From Candidatus Rokuibacteriota bacterium (GTDB taxonomy: Bacteria > Methylomirabilota > Methylomirabilia > Rokubacteriales > CSP1-6), in NCBI GenBank assembly GCA_016200085.1, contig JACQFL010000048.1, positions 79,350 through 113,037 of the forward strand: DNA of 33,688 nucleotides. Direction: 5' to 3'. The notes beneath the pieces were generated by a model that had not been told where the DNA came from, ran no database searches, and saw only the letters and a program-made list of their open reading frames with translations. How positions within the stretch are numbered: position 1 is the first letter of the stretch; every line of letters begins with the position of its first letter. The translations under genes were made by a program, and so were the position numbers. This document shows, one piece after another, positions 16,811 through 26,486 of the stretch.

Positions 16811-16893
16811 TCAAGCTCGACCACCTGACCCTGCCGGTGGCCGATTGCGCGGCCTCGCGCGACGGGGATCCGGTGTCGACGCGGGAGAAGTAG
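16807..16893 (+). pseudogene. Truncated VOC/glyoxalase-family gene
   Basis: The 28-residue frame begins MIKLDHLTLPVADCAASRD, the standard first strand and helix start of a vicinal-oxygen-chelate protein with its metal His in LDHL. It then loses similarity (GDPVSTREK) and stops at TAG. A whole VOC protein is about 120-150 aa, so at least 80% is missing, apparently by deletion. It overlaps the upstream stop as an operon gene would, suggesting it was once translated in this operon. Confidence 0.6.
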
Positions 16894-16902
16894 CGGGGCC
16901 CG

Positions 16903-17310
16903 ATGAGCGTCATCAGCGTCCGTAGCAAGGCTCACGAGCCGGTCATCGACATCTCCGATGACGTCGCGGCGCTGGCGGCCTCGATGAGCGACGGGGCGTG
17001 CACCCTCTTCGTCCGGCCCACGACCTGCGCCCTGACCGTTCTCACCAGCGAAGAGGGCATCGCCGAGGACCTGCTCAACGTGCTCCACGGTCCTGTGCCG
17101 CAGACAGCGGCCTACGTCCACGACTCGGCCGACCACGTCCGTGCTCATGTGCTCAGCGCGCTCGTCGGGCCGTCCGTGTCGGTACCGGTGCGCGATGGCC
17201 GACTCGGCCTCGGTCAATTCCAGCGCATCGTGCTGGTGGAGCTCGAGGGCCCGCGCCAGCGCACGATCGAGGTCGATCCCGCGCGCGCGCCGGGTCGATC
17301 GGCCGACTGA
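16903..17310 (+). CDS. YjbQ/UPF0047-family protein
   Basis: The 135-aa product matches the YjbQ fold family, some members of which have weak thiamine-phosphate synthase activity. The C-terminal half is clear: YVHDSADHVRAHVLSALVG, then VPVRDGRLGLGQFQRIVLVEL and GPRQRTIEV. The family's HTTA motif reads PTTCA here, the usual GTWQ reads GQFQ, and the E-G-N after the first His is missing, so this copy is divergent and may have lost or changed activity. It starts 9 bp after the truncated VOC gene. A GGGGCCCG run before ATG is a weak Shine-Dalgarno. Confidence 0.75.
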   Translation: MSVISVRSKAHEPVIDISDDVAALAASMSDGACTLFVRPTTCALTVLTSEEGIAEDLLNVLHGPVPQTAAYVHDSADHVRAHVLSALVGPSVSVPVRDGRLGLGQFQRIVLVELEGPRQRTIEVDPARAPGRSAD

Positions 17311-17335
17311 GGCACCACCGAAATAGGGGTGCGGG

Positions 17336-17365
17336 TTGCCCGTCGACTGGCGGTCCGTGTACACT
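17336..17365 (+). promoter_or_regulatory. Promoter of the MoxR-VWA pair, leaderless
   Basis: TTGCCC at 17336-17341 and TACACT at 17360-17365 are spaced by 18 bp. The -10 ends 8 nt before GTG 17374, so transcription would start at or within a base or two of that codon. Confidence 0.55.
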
Positions 17366-17373
17366 CGATCTTC

Positions 17374-18254
<881 letters not shown>

Positions 18255-18255
<1 letters not shown>

Positions 18256-19421
18256 TGGCGCCTGACACCGCCGGCGCGCCGCGCGGCCTCAGCGCGGCGA
18301 TGGTCCGCTTCGGCGCGCTCCTCCGCCAGCGCGGGCTCCCGGTCACGCCGGGACAGGTGACCGACGGCGCGCGCGCCCTCGACGTCCTCGACCTGTCCGA
18401 TCGCGACGAGATCTACCTCGGGCTGCGCACGGTCTTCGTCTCACAGCCCGAGGACGTCCCGACCTTCGACCTGTGCTTCGACGCCTTCTGGCGGCTCCGC
18501 GCCGAGCCGGAGGAGGGGATCCCCGGCCTCATCGCGATCCCGCCCTCGGACGCGGGCGACGCGCCCCAGATCGCCGCCGGCGGTCAGAAGCGCGACACCC
18601 TGGCGCTCGACACGTGGAGCGACGAGGACGACGAGGGGGAGGACGCGGGCGAACCCCTCGGCGTGCCCGGGGTGTCCGATCGCGAGGCGATCGTGGCGCA
18701 GGACTTCTCGACGTTCTCGGCCGACCAGCTCGACGAGGTGCTGAAGCTGACGATCCTGATCGCCCGGCGCCTGGCCCGGCGTCTCTCGCGCCGCCGCCGC
18801 CCCGCCCGCCGCCGCGGCCGTCTCGACCTGCGGCGGACCTTCCGCGCCAACCTGAGCCGCGGTGAGATCATCGACCTGCGCTACCGGCAGCGGAAACGCC
18901 GCAAGATCCGGCTCGTCCTGCTCTGCGACGTCTCCGGCTCGATGGACCTGTACAGCCGCTTCCTGCTCCAGTTCCTGTTCGCCCTGCAGAACGTCTTCGG
19001 CCGGGTCGAGACCTTCACGTTCTCCACGCGGCTCACCCGGGTCACCGAGTACCTGCGCGGCCGTTCCTACCGCCGGGTGCTCCGGCAGCTGACCGACGTG
19101 CGCGACTGGTCCGGGGGCACGCGCATCGGGGAGTCGCTGGGTCAGTTCAACCGGGAGTGGAGTCACCTGATGGACCGGCGGACGATCGTGATCCTCCTCT
19201 CGGACGGCTGGGACACGGGCGAGCCCGAGGTGCTCGCCGCGGAGCTGATGAGGATCCGGCGCCGGGCCGGGCGGCTGATCTGGCTCAACCCGCTGCTCGG
19301 CAATCCCTCCTACGAGCCGCTGACCCGCGGCATGGCGGCGGCGCTGCCCCTCGTGCACGTCTTCGCGCCCGCCCACAACCTCGCCGCCCTCAGGGACCTC
19401 GCGCGCCGGCTCGATCTGTAG
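18255..19421 (+). CDS. CoxE-like VWA-domain protein
   Basis: The 388-aa protein is the usual partner of CoxD/MoxR ATPases in maturation of Mo hydroxylases. An N-terminal helical domain (RGLPVTPGQVTDGARAL) leads to an acidic linker (SDEDDEGEDAGE) and a very Arg-rich stretch around residues 174-192. The C-terminal VWA domain has the MIDAS motif DVSGSMD with Asp225, Ser227 and Ser229, then GGTRIGESL for the MIDAS Thr and LLSDGWDTGE. The ATG shares a base with the MoxR stop (TGATG). The opposite-charge linker pair is common in this family. A repeat in opposite orientation starts right after the stop. Confidence 0.9.
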
Positions 19422-19540
19422 TTGAAGCCGGGGGCTCCGGCCCCCTCCCAGACGATTGACCGTGCGGGGGCCCCGACAATGGCCCCCGCACCCCCGACGC
19501 TCGGAGCGCCCCGGGGAACCCGGAGCGCTCCTCGATTCCC
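19422..19540 (-). repeat. Structured intergenic repeat, copy 3 (minus orientation)
   Basis: Read on the minus strand the order is stem A, stem B, then a third G-tract hairpin. Stem A uses plus positions 19524-19531 and 19503-19510, 7 Watson-Crick pairs plus one wobble. Stem B is an 11-bp perfect pair, GTGCGGGGGCC at 19462-19472 with GGCCCCCGCAC at 19481-19491. The third, GGGGGC with GCCCCC and a TCCG loop, is at 19430-19445. Together they fill most of the gap between the VWA and XdhC genes. The outer end carries GCTTCAAC, shared with copy 5. Confidence 0.85.
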
Positions 19541-19606
19541 GGCGAGGTTCCAGGCGCGCGAGGTGGCGCGCCCCATACAGTCGCCCCGAGAGTGGCCCGC
19601 CGGGCG

Positions 19607-19612
19607 TATCAT
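19607..19612 (+). promoter_or_regulatory. -10-like box before xdhC
   Basis: TATCAT ends 8 nt before the ATG at 19621. The sequence between them, GAGGGGCG, could instead act as a Shine-Dalgarno with 4-nt spacing. No convincing -35 is seen. Confidence 0.4.
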
Positions 19613-19620
19613 GAGGGGCG

Positions 19621-20691
19621 ATGTTCGAAGTCTTCGATCACATTGATCAAATGCGTCGCGCCTCCGGGCGGGTCGCCCTCGCCACGCTCGTCAACACCCG
19701 CGGCACCACGCCCCGCAAGGAAGGCGCAAAGATGGTCGTGGGCGAGGGCGGCAACATCCTGGGCTCCGTGACCATCGGCGGCTGCGTGGACGCCCAGGTG
19801 ATCGAGGAGGCCGCCGACGTCCTGCACACCATGAAGCCACGTCTGCTCGAGCTGAACCTGGGCGACGAGGAGGCGTGGGAGATCGGGTTGACGTGCGGCG
19901 GGACGGTCGAGGTCTGGGTGGAGCCCGTCGCGCTGGATCATCCGGACGAGGGCGCGGCCCGGATGTACGAGCGCGTGCGGGTGCACGCCGCGGCCGGCGG
20001 CCAAGGCGCGCTCGTCACCCGGCTCGACGACGCGCGCAAGCTCCTGGTCCTCGACGACGGCACGACCGAGGGGGACCTCGGCGACGCGTTCCTCGACGAG
20101 CGCTTCGCCGCCGAGGCCCGGGCCGCGATGGAGGCCCAGCGCTCCGGCACGGTCGTCCTCGAAGGCGTGCACGCCTTCCTCGAGGTCTTCGCGCCGCCGT
20201 CGCTGCTGCTGGTGGTCGGCGCCGGTCACGTGGCCATGCCGCTGACCCAGCTGGCGAAGATCGTCGGCTATCGCACGGTGGTGATTGACGGTCGCCCGCG
20301 CTTCGCCACGCGCGAGCGCTTCCCGGACGTGGACGAGCTGCGCGTGGGGATCCCCTCGGAGCTGATCCGCGAGTATCCGCTCTCGCCGGCGGCCGCCGTG
20401 GTGCTCGTGGCCCACGATTACAAGTACGACCTGCCCGTGCTCAAGCACGCGCTCGCCACCGGGGCCGGCTACGTCGGCATGCTCGGCTCCGCGCGGCGAG
20501 GGGCGACGATCCTCAAGATCCTCGGCGAGGAGGGCGTGAGCGAGGCGGCGCTCAAGCGCGTGCGTGTGCCCATCGGGCTCGACCTCGGGGCGCGCAGCGC
20601 CCCGGAGATCGCCCTGGCCATCCTGGCCGAGATCCAGGCGGCGCGCGGCGGCGGCACCGGCCAGCCCATGAGCGCGAGGCCGCGGCGATGA
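19621..20691 (+). CDS. XdhC/CoxF-family molybdenum cofactor sulfuration/insertion protein
   Basis: The 356-aa protein is of the XdhC/CoxI family, which holds MCD cofactor, promotes its sulfuration by a cysteine desulfurase and delivers it to the hydroxylase. The N-terminal XdhC_CoxI domain has LATLVNTRGTTPRKEGAKM, GSVTIGGCVDAQVIEEA and LTCGGTVEVWVEPV. The C-terminal Rossmann domain has LLVVGAGHVAMPL, VVIDGRPRFATRERFP, DYKYDLPVLKHAL and YVGMLGSARR. Length is normal for the two-domain type. The stop overlaps the next ATG by 4 bp. The SufS gene 1.5 kb downstream is a candidate sulfur donor. Confidence 0.92.
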   Translation: MFEVFDHIDQMRRASGRVALATLVNTRGTTPRKEGAKMVVGEGGNILGSVTIGGCVDAQVIEEAADVLHTMKPRLLELNLGDEEAWEIGLTCGGTVEVWVEPVALDHPDEGAARMYERVRVHAAAGGQGALVTRLDDARKLLVLDDGTTEGDLGDAFLDERFAAEARAAMEAQRSGTVVLEGVHAFLEVFAPPSLLLVVGAGHVAMPLTQLAKIVGYRTVVIDGRPRFATRERFPDVDELRVGIPSELIREYPLSPAAAVVLVAHDYKYDLPVLKHALATGAGYVGMLGSARRGATILKILGEEGVSEAALKRVRVPIGLDLGARSAPEIALAILAEIQAARGGGTGQPMSARPRR

Positions 20692-21734
20692 AGGCCATCG
20701 CCCAGCGGCGGGAGACCGCGACGCGGGAGAGCCTGGTCGGGCTCGTGCTCTGCCACGACGTGCGCGAGCGCGATCACGACGGCGCCGTCGTCGGCGACAA
20801 GGGGGCGCGGGTGGACGCCGCGCTCGCCGAGCGGCTGCTCGCCACACCGTGGGACGAGATCCACTTGCTGGCGCTCGATCCCGGCGATTTCCACGAGGAA
20901 GCGGCCGGCCAGCGGCTGGCGAGCGCGGTGGTCGGCGACGGCGTGGCGGTCAAGGGCTACACCGGCGGGCAGTGGAGCCTCGCCGCCAGCCGCCGGGGCC
21001 TGCTCGACATCCGCCGCGAGCCGCTCGCCGCGATCAACGCGCTCGAGGGCGTCTGCGTCTTCACGCTCTTCGACGGCCAGCCGGTCGAGCCCGGCGAGAT
21101 CGTGGCCAAGGCCAAGGTGACGCCGCTGGCGATCCCGGCCGAGACGATCCGTGCCGTGGAGGATCTCTCCGGGCGCGCGGGCGGGGTCGTGGCGGTCAAG
21201 GCCTTCCGGCCCAGCGCCATCGGCGCCGTCGCGCGCCAGCACCTCGAGCCGCGTCAGCGCGCGCGCTTCGAGGCGGCGCTCGCACAGAAGATCGACTGGC
21301 TCGGCGGCCGCCTGCTGCCCGTGCGCTATGCCGGCGCCAGCGCTGCGGCGGTCGCGGCCGACCTGGAGCGGCTCCTCGCCGACGGCGCCGAGGTGCTGAT
21401 CGTCGCCGGGGCGAGCGCCCTCGACCCGCTCGATCCCGTGTTCGGCGCGCTCGAGCTCGTCGGCGCGCGCATGGAGCGCCACGGCGCGCCGGCGCATCCC
21501 GGCAGCCTGCTCTGGATCGCGGACTGGAATGGCCGGACGGTGCTGGGCATGCCGACCTGCGGCATGTTCTCGCAGGCGACGACCTTCGACCTCATCCTGC
21601 CGCGCCTCCTCGCCGGCGAGCGCGTCGGCAACCGCGAGATCGCGGCCCTCGGCCACGGCGGCCTGCTCTCGCGGGACGTCGCGTACCGCTTCCCGCCGTA
21701 TCGGGCCAACGCCGCGCGCGGCGAGCTCGAATGA
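20688..21734 (+). CDS. Molybdopterin-binding (MoCF-domain) protein
   Basis: The 348-aa product carries a MoaB/MoeA-like molybdopterin-binding domain in its C-terminal half: VRYAGASAAAVAADLERLL, VLIVAGASALDPLDPVF, HGAPAHPGSLLWIADWNG and VLGMPTCGMFSQATTFDLILPRLL. The N-terminal half (residues 1-160) resembles the domain found with it in proteins next to xdhC in many genomes, with LVLCHDVRERDHDG and VKGYTGGQWSLAASRRGLL. It lacks the full MoeA layout, so it is not called moeA. It overlaps the genes on both sides by 4 bp and probably handles or inserts the cofactor for the upstream hydroxylase. Confidence 0.85.
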   Translation: MKAIAQRRETATRESLVGLVLCHDVRERDHDGAVVGDKGARVDAALAERLLATPWDEIHLLALDPGDFHEEAAGQRLASAVVGDGVAVKGYTGGQWSLAASRRGLLDIRREPLAAINALEGVCVFTLFDGQPVEPGEIVAKAKVTPLAIPAETIRAVEDLSGRAGGVVAVKAFRPSAIGAVARQHLEPRQRARFEAALAQKIDWLGGRLLPVRYAGASAAAVAADLERLLADGAEVLIVAGASALDPLDPVFGALELVGARMERHGAPAHPGSLLWIADWNGRTVLGMPTCGMFSQATTFDLILPRLLAGERVGNREIAALGHGGLLSRDVAYRFPPYRANAARGELE

Positions 21735-22201
21735 CGCCGGCCGCGGGCCCGCGACCGCTCTACAGCGACGTCATCCGCGAGCGCTGGCGGCGCCCCCGCT
21801 TCCGCGGCGACCTGCCCGGCGCCAACGCCGTGGCCGAGGACGTCAACCCGCTCTGCGGCGACCGCGTCCGTATGCTCGCGCGGGTGGCCGGCGGGGAGGT
21901 GAGGGCGGCGCGCTTCACCGGTGACTCCTGCGCGATCTGCACGGCCTCGGCGGACGTCCTGGCCGAGATGGCCGAGGGCCGGACGGTCGAGGCGACGGCG
22001 CGCCTCGGGGTGAGCGACGTGCTCGACGTCCTCGGCACCGACGTGCGCCCGACGCGCCTGCGCTGCGTGAGCCTGCCCATCGACGTGCTCACGAGCGCGC
22101 TGGGGCTTCACGGTGATCGAGGAGCGCCACGGCTTGGCCGGGGCGCTCCGAGCGCTGGGGGGTCTGGGGGGCGCCCGGAGCCCCCCAGACCACGACCATG
22201 A
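21731..22201 (+). CDS. SufU/NifU-N-like Fe-S scaffold or sulfur acceptor
   Basis: The 156-aa product resembles SufU: LYSDVIRERWRRPRFRG at the start, NPLCGDRVRM, CAICTASADVLAEMAEGR and LRCVSLPIDVLTSALGL, giving the three conserved Cys. SufU accepts sulfur from SufS, encoded next. The family-like sequence ends near residue 127. The last 28 or so residues, beginning GDRGAPRLGRG and ending PEPPRPRP, are encoded by repeat copy 4, which removed or displaced the original stop. The final stop overlaps the SufS start (ATGA). Fe-S assembly or sulfur delivery to XdhC are both possible. Confidence 0.85.
   Translation: MTPAAGPRPLYSDVIRERWRRPRFRGDLPGANAVAEDVNPLCGDRVRMLARVAGGEVRAARFTGDSCAICTASADVLAEMAEGRTVEATARLGVSDVLDVLGTDVRPTRLRCVSLPIDVLTSALGLHGDRGAPRLGRGAPSAGGSGGRPEPPRPRP
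22116..22191 (+). repeat. Structured intergenic repeat, copy 4 (plus orientation, inside the sufU-like ORF)
   Basis: Stem A pairs GGAGCGCC at 22121-22128 with GGCGCTCC at 22142-22149. Stem B is a perfect 12-bp pair, GGTCTGGGGGGC at 22161-22172 with GCCCCCCAGACC at 22180-22191, around loop GCCCGGA. It is translated in the sufU-like frame and ends 6 nt before the SufS ATG. Its stem B loop type matches copy 5 rather than copies 1-3. Confidence 0.85.
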
Positions 22202-23415
22202 GGCTGGACGAGCAGACCCGCGCGGATTTTCCGATCCTCGAGCGGATCGTCAACGGCCAGCCGCTCGTCTATCTCGACTCCGCCGCCTCGAGCCAGAAGC
22301 CGCGCGCGGTCATCGAGGCCATGACGCGGTACTACGAGCGCAGCCACTCGAACGTCCACCGCTCCATCCACACCCTGGGCGAGGAGGCGACCGAGCTCTA
22401 CGAGGCCGCGCGCGACCGGGTCCAGCGCTTCATCGGCGCGCCCCGCCGCGACGAGGTGATCTTCACTCGCGGGACCACCGACGGGTTGAGCCTGTTGGCC
22501 GACACGCTCGCGCTGACCCTGAGCGCCGGCGACGAGGTCCTGGTCACCCGGATGGAGCACCACTCGAACCTGGTGCCCTGGCAGATGGCGGCCCAGCGGC
22601 GGGGGGCGACGATCAAGGCGGTGCCCGTGGTCGGCGAGGGCCGGCTGGATCTCGACGCGCTCGACCGCCTGATCACCGGCCGCACCCGGGTGGTCTCGGT
22701 CGCTCACGTCTCCAACGTGCTCGGCACCATCAACCCCGTGGCGGAGATCGGCCGCCGGGCGCACGCCGCTGGCGCGATCATGGTCGTCGATGGCGCGCAG
22801 GCCGCGCCTCACATGGCGCTCGACATGTCTCGGCTGGAATGCGACTTCTACGCGTTCTCGGGCCACAAGATGCTGGGCCCGACGGGCATCGGCGTGCTCT
22901 GGGGCCGCCGTGAGATCCTCGAGCGCCTGGAGCCGGCGCGGGGCGGCAGCGAGATGATCAAGCAGGTGTGGATCGACCACGCGCAGTACAACGACCTGCC
23001 CTGGCGCTTCGAGCCGGGCACGCCCCCCATCGCGGAGGCCATCGGGCTCACCGCCGCGGTGGAGTACCTCGAGAAGCTCGGCATGGAGCGCGTGGCCGAG
23101 CACGAGGGCGCCCTCGCCGCGCAGGCGGTGGAGGCGCTGGCGACCATCCCTGGGGTCACGGTCTTCGGGCCGCGGCGCGCGGAGCCGCGCGGGGCCGTCA
23201 TCGCCTTCGCGGTCGAGGGCCTGCATCCGCACGACGTGGCGGCGTACCTCGACGGCGAGGGGATCGCGGTCCGCGCGGGCCACCACTGCGCCCAGCCGCT
23301 GCTGGACTTCCTCGGCGTGGTCGGGACGACCCGGGCGAGCTTCGGCGTCTACACCTCGCCGGACGACGTCGACCGTCTCGCCCGCGCGCTCCCCGGGATC
23401 AGGGCCGCGCTCTAG
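22198..23415 (+). CDS. sufS: Cysteine desulfurase SufS
   Basis: The 405-aa PLP enzyme removes sulfur from cysteine for Fe-S clusters and other thio-cofactors. Family landmarks: RADFPILERIVNGQPLVYLDSAA, SNVHRSIHTLGEEAT, FTRGTTDGLSLLA, MEHHSNLVPW, DGAQAAPHM, and SGHKMLGPTGIGVLWG with PLP Lys224. Cys364 in RAGHHCAQPLL is the persulfide-forming residue of group II desulfurases. Its start overlaps the sufU-like stop by 4 bp. No sufB, sufC or sufD is in the window, so here it may mainly serve the XdhC/molybdenum pathway or work with distant SUF genes. There is no Shine-Dalgarno; repeat copy 4 ends 6 nt upstream. Confidence 0.94.
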   Translation: MRLDEQTRADFPILERIVNGQPLVYLDSAASSQKPRAVIEAMTRYYERSHSNVHRSIHTLGEEATELYEAARDRVQRFIGAPRRDEVIFTRGTTDGLSLLADTLALTLSAGDEVLVTRMEHHSNLVPWQMAAQRRGATIKAVPVVGEGRLDLDALDRLITGRTRVVSVAHVSNVLGTINPVAEIGRRAHAAGAIMVVDGAQAAPHMALDMSRLECDFYAFSGHKMLGPTGIGVLWGRREILERLEPARGGSEMIKQVWIDHAQYNDLPWRFEPGTPPIAEAIGLTAAVEYLEKLGMERVAEHEGALAAQAVEALATIPGVTVFGPRRAEPRGAVIAFAVEGLHPHDVAAYLDGEGIAVRAGHHCAQPLLDFLGVVGTTRASFGVYTSPDDVDRLARALPGIRAAL

Positions 23416-23417
23416 CG

Positions 23418-24353
23418 ATGGCGCCGCAGCCCCGCAACGCGTTCGTCTCCCCGCGCTTCGGCCAGCCGGCCACGTTCATGCTCCTGCCGCACGTGCCGGC
23501 GGTGGCGGACCTCGACGTGGCCCTGCTCGGCGTGCCCTTCGACGGCGGCACCTCGTACCGCACGGGCGCGCGCTTCGGTCCGCGGGCCATCCGCGAGCAA
23601 TCGTCGCTGATCCGGCCCTGGCACCCCGTGCTCAAGGTCCATCCCTTCGAGCGCCTGCGCGTGGCCGACTGCGGCGACGTGGACGTGGTGCCCATCTCGA
23701 TCGAGCGGACCTACGAGGCGATCACCGCGCGCCTCGACGCGGTCGTGGGCGCGGGCGTGACGCCGCTCTGCGTCGGCGGCGACCACTCGATCAGCCTCGC
23801 CATCCTGCGATCCGTCGCGCGCCGCCACGGGCCGGTCGGGGTCGTGCACTTCGACGCGCACCCGGACACCTGGGACGAGTACTTCGGCAGCAAGTTCTTC
23901 CACGGCACGCCGTTTCGCCGCGCGGTGGAAGAGAGCCTCATCGACCCGCGGCGCATGATCCAGGTCGGCATCCGCGGGCCGCTCTACGGCTCGGACGACT
24001 TCGAGTTCCAGGACCGCCACGGCATGGAGGTCGTCCGCATCGAGCCCATCAAGGAGTCGGGCACGGACGCCGTGATCCGGCGCTTCGAGCGCCTGCGCGG
24101 CGGCCCGGTCTACATCTCGTTCGACATCGACGCGGTGGATCCGGCCTACGCGCCCGCGACGGGCACGCCGGAGGTCGGCGGGCTGACCTCCTACGAGGCG
24201 CTGGCGCTCGTGCGCGGCCTCGCCGGGCTGTCCATCGTCGGCGCCGACGTCGTCGAGGTCTCGCCGCCCTACGACGGCCCCGGCCAGATCACCTCGCTGC
24301 TGGCCGCCAACCTCCTGTTCGAGCTGGTCTGCCTGCTGGCGCTCGCCCGATGA
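23418..24353 (+). CDS. speB: Agmatinase/ureohydrolase-family enzyme
   Basis: The 311-aa binuclear-manganese hydrolase of the arginase superfamily has all metal ligands: [21 protein letters not shown] and [24 protein letters not shown]. The N-terminal [25 protein letters not shown] is typical of agmatinases. Agmatinase makes putrescine and urea; related members act on guanidinobutyrate, guanidinopropionate or guanidine, and the sequence does not separate these. It starts 3 bp after sufS and overlaps nfeD by 4 bp. The gene symbol is by family and is tentative. Confidence 0.88.
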   Translation: MAPQPRNAFVSPRFGQPATFMLLPHVPAVADLDVALLGVPFDGGTSYRTGARFGPRAIREQSSLIRPWHPVLKVHPFERLRVADCGDVDVVPISIERTYEAITARLDAVVGAGVTPLCVGGDHSISLAILRSVARRHGPVGVVHFDAHPDTWDEYFGSKFFHGTPFRRAVEESLIDPRRMIQVGIRGPLYGSDDFEFQDRHGMEVVRIEPIKESGTDAVIRRFERLRGGPVYISFDIDAVDPAYAPATGTPEVGGLTSYEALALVRGLAGLSIVGADVVEVSPPYDGPGQITSLLAANLLFELVCLLALAR

Positions 24354-25669
24354 CACCTCGCCGCCTCGGCGTCGCCTGCGTGGTGCTGGCCGGGCTCCTG
24401 TTGTCGCTCGCCCCCGCCGCACGGCCGGCGGCGACCGGGCCGGTCGCCACGATCCCGATCGAGGGCGTCATCAGCCCGGTCACGCTGCGGCTGGTCGGCA
24501 CGGCGATCGACCGGGCCCAGGCCGAGGGTGCGCGGGCGCTGGTGATCCAGCTCGACACGCCGGGCGGGCTCGAGCGGTCCATGCGGGCGATCGTCCAGCG
24601 CATCCTGAACGCCGAGGTGCCGGTGATCATCTGGGTCGGGCCGACGGGGGCGCGCGCGGCCTCCGCCGGGGTGTTCATCACGATCTCGGCCAGCGTGGCA
24701 GCCATGGCGCCGGCGACCAACATCGGCGCCGCCCATCCCGTGGCGATCTCGGGAGGCGCCGACAAGGAGAGCATGAAGAAGATCGAGAACGACGCCGCGG
24801 CGTTCATCCGCACGGTGGCCACGGAGCGCGGGCGCAACGCCGACTGGGCCGAGAAGGCCGTGCGCGAATCGGTCTCGATCACCGAGCGCGAGCCTGTCAA
24901 CCTCCACGTGGTCGACCTGATCGCGGACTCGATTCCCGACCTCCTCGAGAAGGTCGACGGGCGTCAGGTGAAAGTCGCCAAGGGCGCGACGGTGACCCTT
25001 GCCACCCGCGGGGCCGTGATCAAGCCGATCGAGATCGGCTTCCGCGACCGGTTCCTGAACGTCATCACCGACCCCAACGTCGCCTACATCCTCATGATGC
25101 TCGGCATGCTCGGGCTCTTCTTCGAGCTGTCGCAGCCGGGCGTGGTGCTGCCCGGGGTGATCGGCGGCATCTCGCTCATCCTGGCGTTCTTCGCGTTCCA
25201 GAGCCTGCCCATCAACTACGCGGGCCTGCTCCTGATCCTGTTCGGCATCGTGCTGCTCATCGCCGAGATCAAGATCGTCAGCCACGGCGTCCTGGCCATC
25301 GGCGGCATCATCTCGATGTCGCTCGGCTCCCTGATGCTCTTCGACGCCACCGAGCTGGGGTTCCGGATCTCGTGGCGCGTGATCCTGCCGACGGTGGCGG
25401 CCACCGCCGGCCTCTTCCTCTTCGTGGTGGCCACCGGCCTGCGCGCCTTCCGCCGGCCGCCGATGCTGGGGACGAGCGGGCTCATCGGCCAGACCGGGGT
25501 CGCGCGCGGCGCGCTGGCGCCGCAGGGCGAGGTGAGTGTGCAGGGCGAGCTGTGGCGCGCGGTGGCCGAGGGCGAGCCGGTGGACGACGGCAGCCCGGTG
25601 CGGGTCGTCGACGTGGACGGGCTCACGCTCAAGGTGGTCAAGGCGGCGACGCCGGAGGGAACGCGATGA
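24350..25669 (+). CDS. NfeD membrane-bound serine protease (long form)
   Basis: The 439-aa product has a signal segment (residues 1-28, ending near ARPAATG), a ClpP-like protease domain, several membrane helices and a C-terminal OB-fold NfeD domain. The protease domain shows [24 protein letters not shown] and [12 protein letters not shown], whose Ser is the nucleophile, with the partner Lys in [12 protein letters not shown]. Four to five hydrophobic helices span residues about 240-370. The last 70 residues ([13 protein letters not shown] to LTLKVV) form the OB fold. It overlaps the slipin gene by 4 bp; NfeD and stomatin-like proteins are a known conserved pair, and the protease cleaves the stomatin C-terminus in archaea. 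Confidence 0.93.
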   Translation: MTPRRLGVACVVLAGLLLSLAPAARPAATGPVATIPIEGVISPVTLRLVGTAIDRAQAEGARALVIQLDTPGGLERSMRAIVQRILNAEVPVIIWVGPTGARAASAGVFITISASVAAMAPATNIGAAHPVAISGGADKESMKKIENDAAAFIRTVATERGRNADWAEKAVRESVSITEREPVNLHVVDLIADSIPDLLEKVDGRQVKVAKGATVTLATRGAVIKPIEIGFRDRFLNVITDPNVAYILMMLGMLGLFFELSQPGVVLPGVIGGISLILAFFAFQSLPINYAGLLLILFGIVLLIAEIKIVSHGVLAIGGIISMSLGSLMLFDATELGFRISWRVILPTVAATAGLFLFVVATGLRAFRRPPMLGTSGLIGQTGVARGALAPQGEVSVQGELWRAVAEGEPVDDGSPVRVVDVDGLTLKVVKAATPEGTR

Positions 25670-26478
25670 TCTCCATGGACATGCTGCTGCTCGTCGTGGT
25701 CGCTGTCGCGGCCATCTTCTTCATCGGCTCCTTCGCGCGCATCCTGCGCGAGTACGAGCGCGCGGTTATCTTCCGTCTGGGCCGGAGCGCGCGGGCCATC
25801 CTGAACCCCGGCGGCAACGGCAACGGGCCGGGACTGGTGTTGCTGGTCCCGATCATCGACAAGATGGTGAGGGTGAGCATGCAGACGGTGGCCCTCGACG
25901 TGCCGCCCCAGGACGTCATCACCCGCGACAACGTCTCGCTCAAGGTCAGCGCGGTGATCTACTTCCGCGTCATCGACCCGATCCGGGCCATCATCGCCGT
26001 GCAGGATTACCTCTACGCGACGTCGCAGATCGCGCAGACCACGCTGCGGAGCGTGCTCGGGCAGGTCGAGCTCGACGATCTCCTTTCGGCGCGGGACAAG
26101 ATCAACCAGCAGCTGCAACGGATCATCGACGAGCACACCGAGCCGTGGGGCATCAAGGTCGCGACCGTCGAGGTCAAGCAGATCGACTTGCCCCAGGACA
26201 TGCAGCGCGCGATGGCCAAGCAGGCCGAGGCCGAGCGCGAGCGCCGCGCGAAGGTGATCAATGCGGACGGCGAGTTCCAGGCCGCGGCCAAGCTCTCGGA
26301 GGCGGCGCAGGTGCTGACGCAGTACCCGGTGGCCGTGCAGCTCCGCTATCTACAGACGATGCGCGAGATCGCCTCGGAGCGGAACACCACCACGTTCTTC
26401 CCGCTGCCCATGGACTTGATCAGCCACCTCATCGGCGATGGCGGCGGCCGCAGCACGCCTCCCGCCTCCGCTCCCTGA
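25666..26478 (+). CDS. Slipin (stomatin/prohibitin-like SPFH protein)
   Basis: The 270-aa membrane-anchored SPFH protein probably forms microdomain oligomers. Residues 5-25 form one N-terminal helix ([18 protein letters not shown]). SPFH landmarks are [36 protein letters not shown] and [23 protein letters not shown]-terminal helix rich in Ala/Glu/Arg follows, with [27 protein letters not shown] near the end is typical of the slipin C-terminal motif. GGAGGG precedes the ATG by 5 nt. It is the last gene of the rightward run, and repeat copy 5 lies just after the stop. Confidence 0.92.
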   Translation: MISMDMLLLVVVAVAAIFFIGSFARILREYERAVIFRLGRSARAILNPGGNGNGPGLVLLVPIIDKMVRVSMQTVALDVPPQDVITRDNVSLKVSAVIYFRVIDPIRAIIAVQDYLYATSQIAQTTLRSVLGQVELDDLLSARDKINQQLQRIIDEHTEPWGIKVATVEVKQIDLPQDMQRAMAKQAEAERERRAKVINADGEFQAAAKLSEAAQVLTQYPVAVQLRYLQTMREIASERNTTTFFPLPMDLISHLIGDGGGRSTPPASAP

Positions 26479-26486
26479 CCGACCGC

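Noticed and set aside
20688..21734. moeA
   Set aside because: Only the MoCF molybdopterin-binding domain and an xdhC-linked N-terminal domain are seen; the MoeA domain order and its C-terminal domain IV are not evident.
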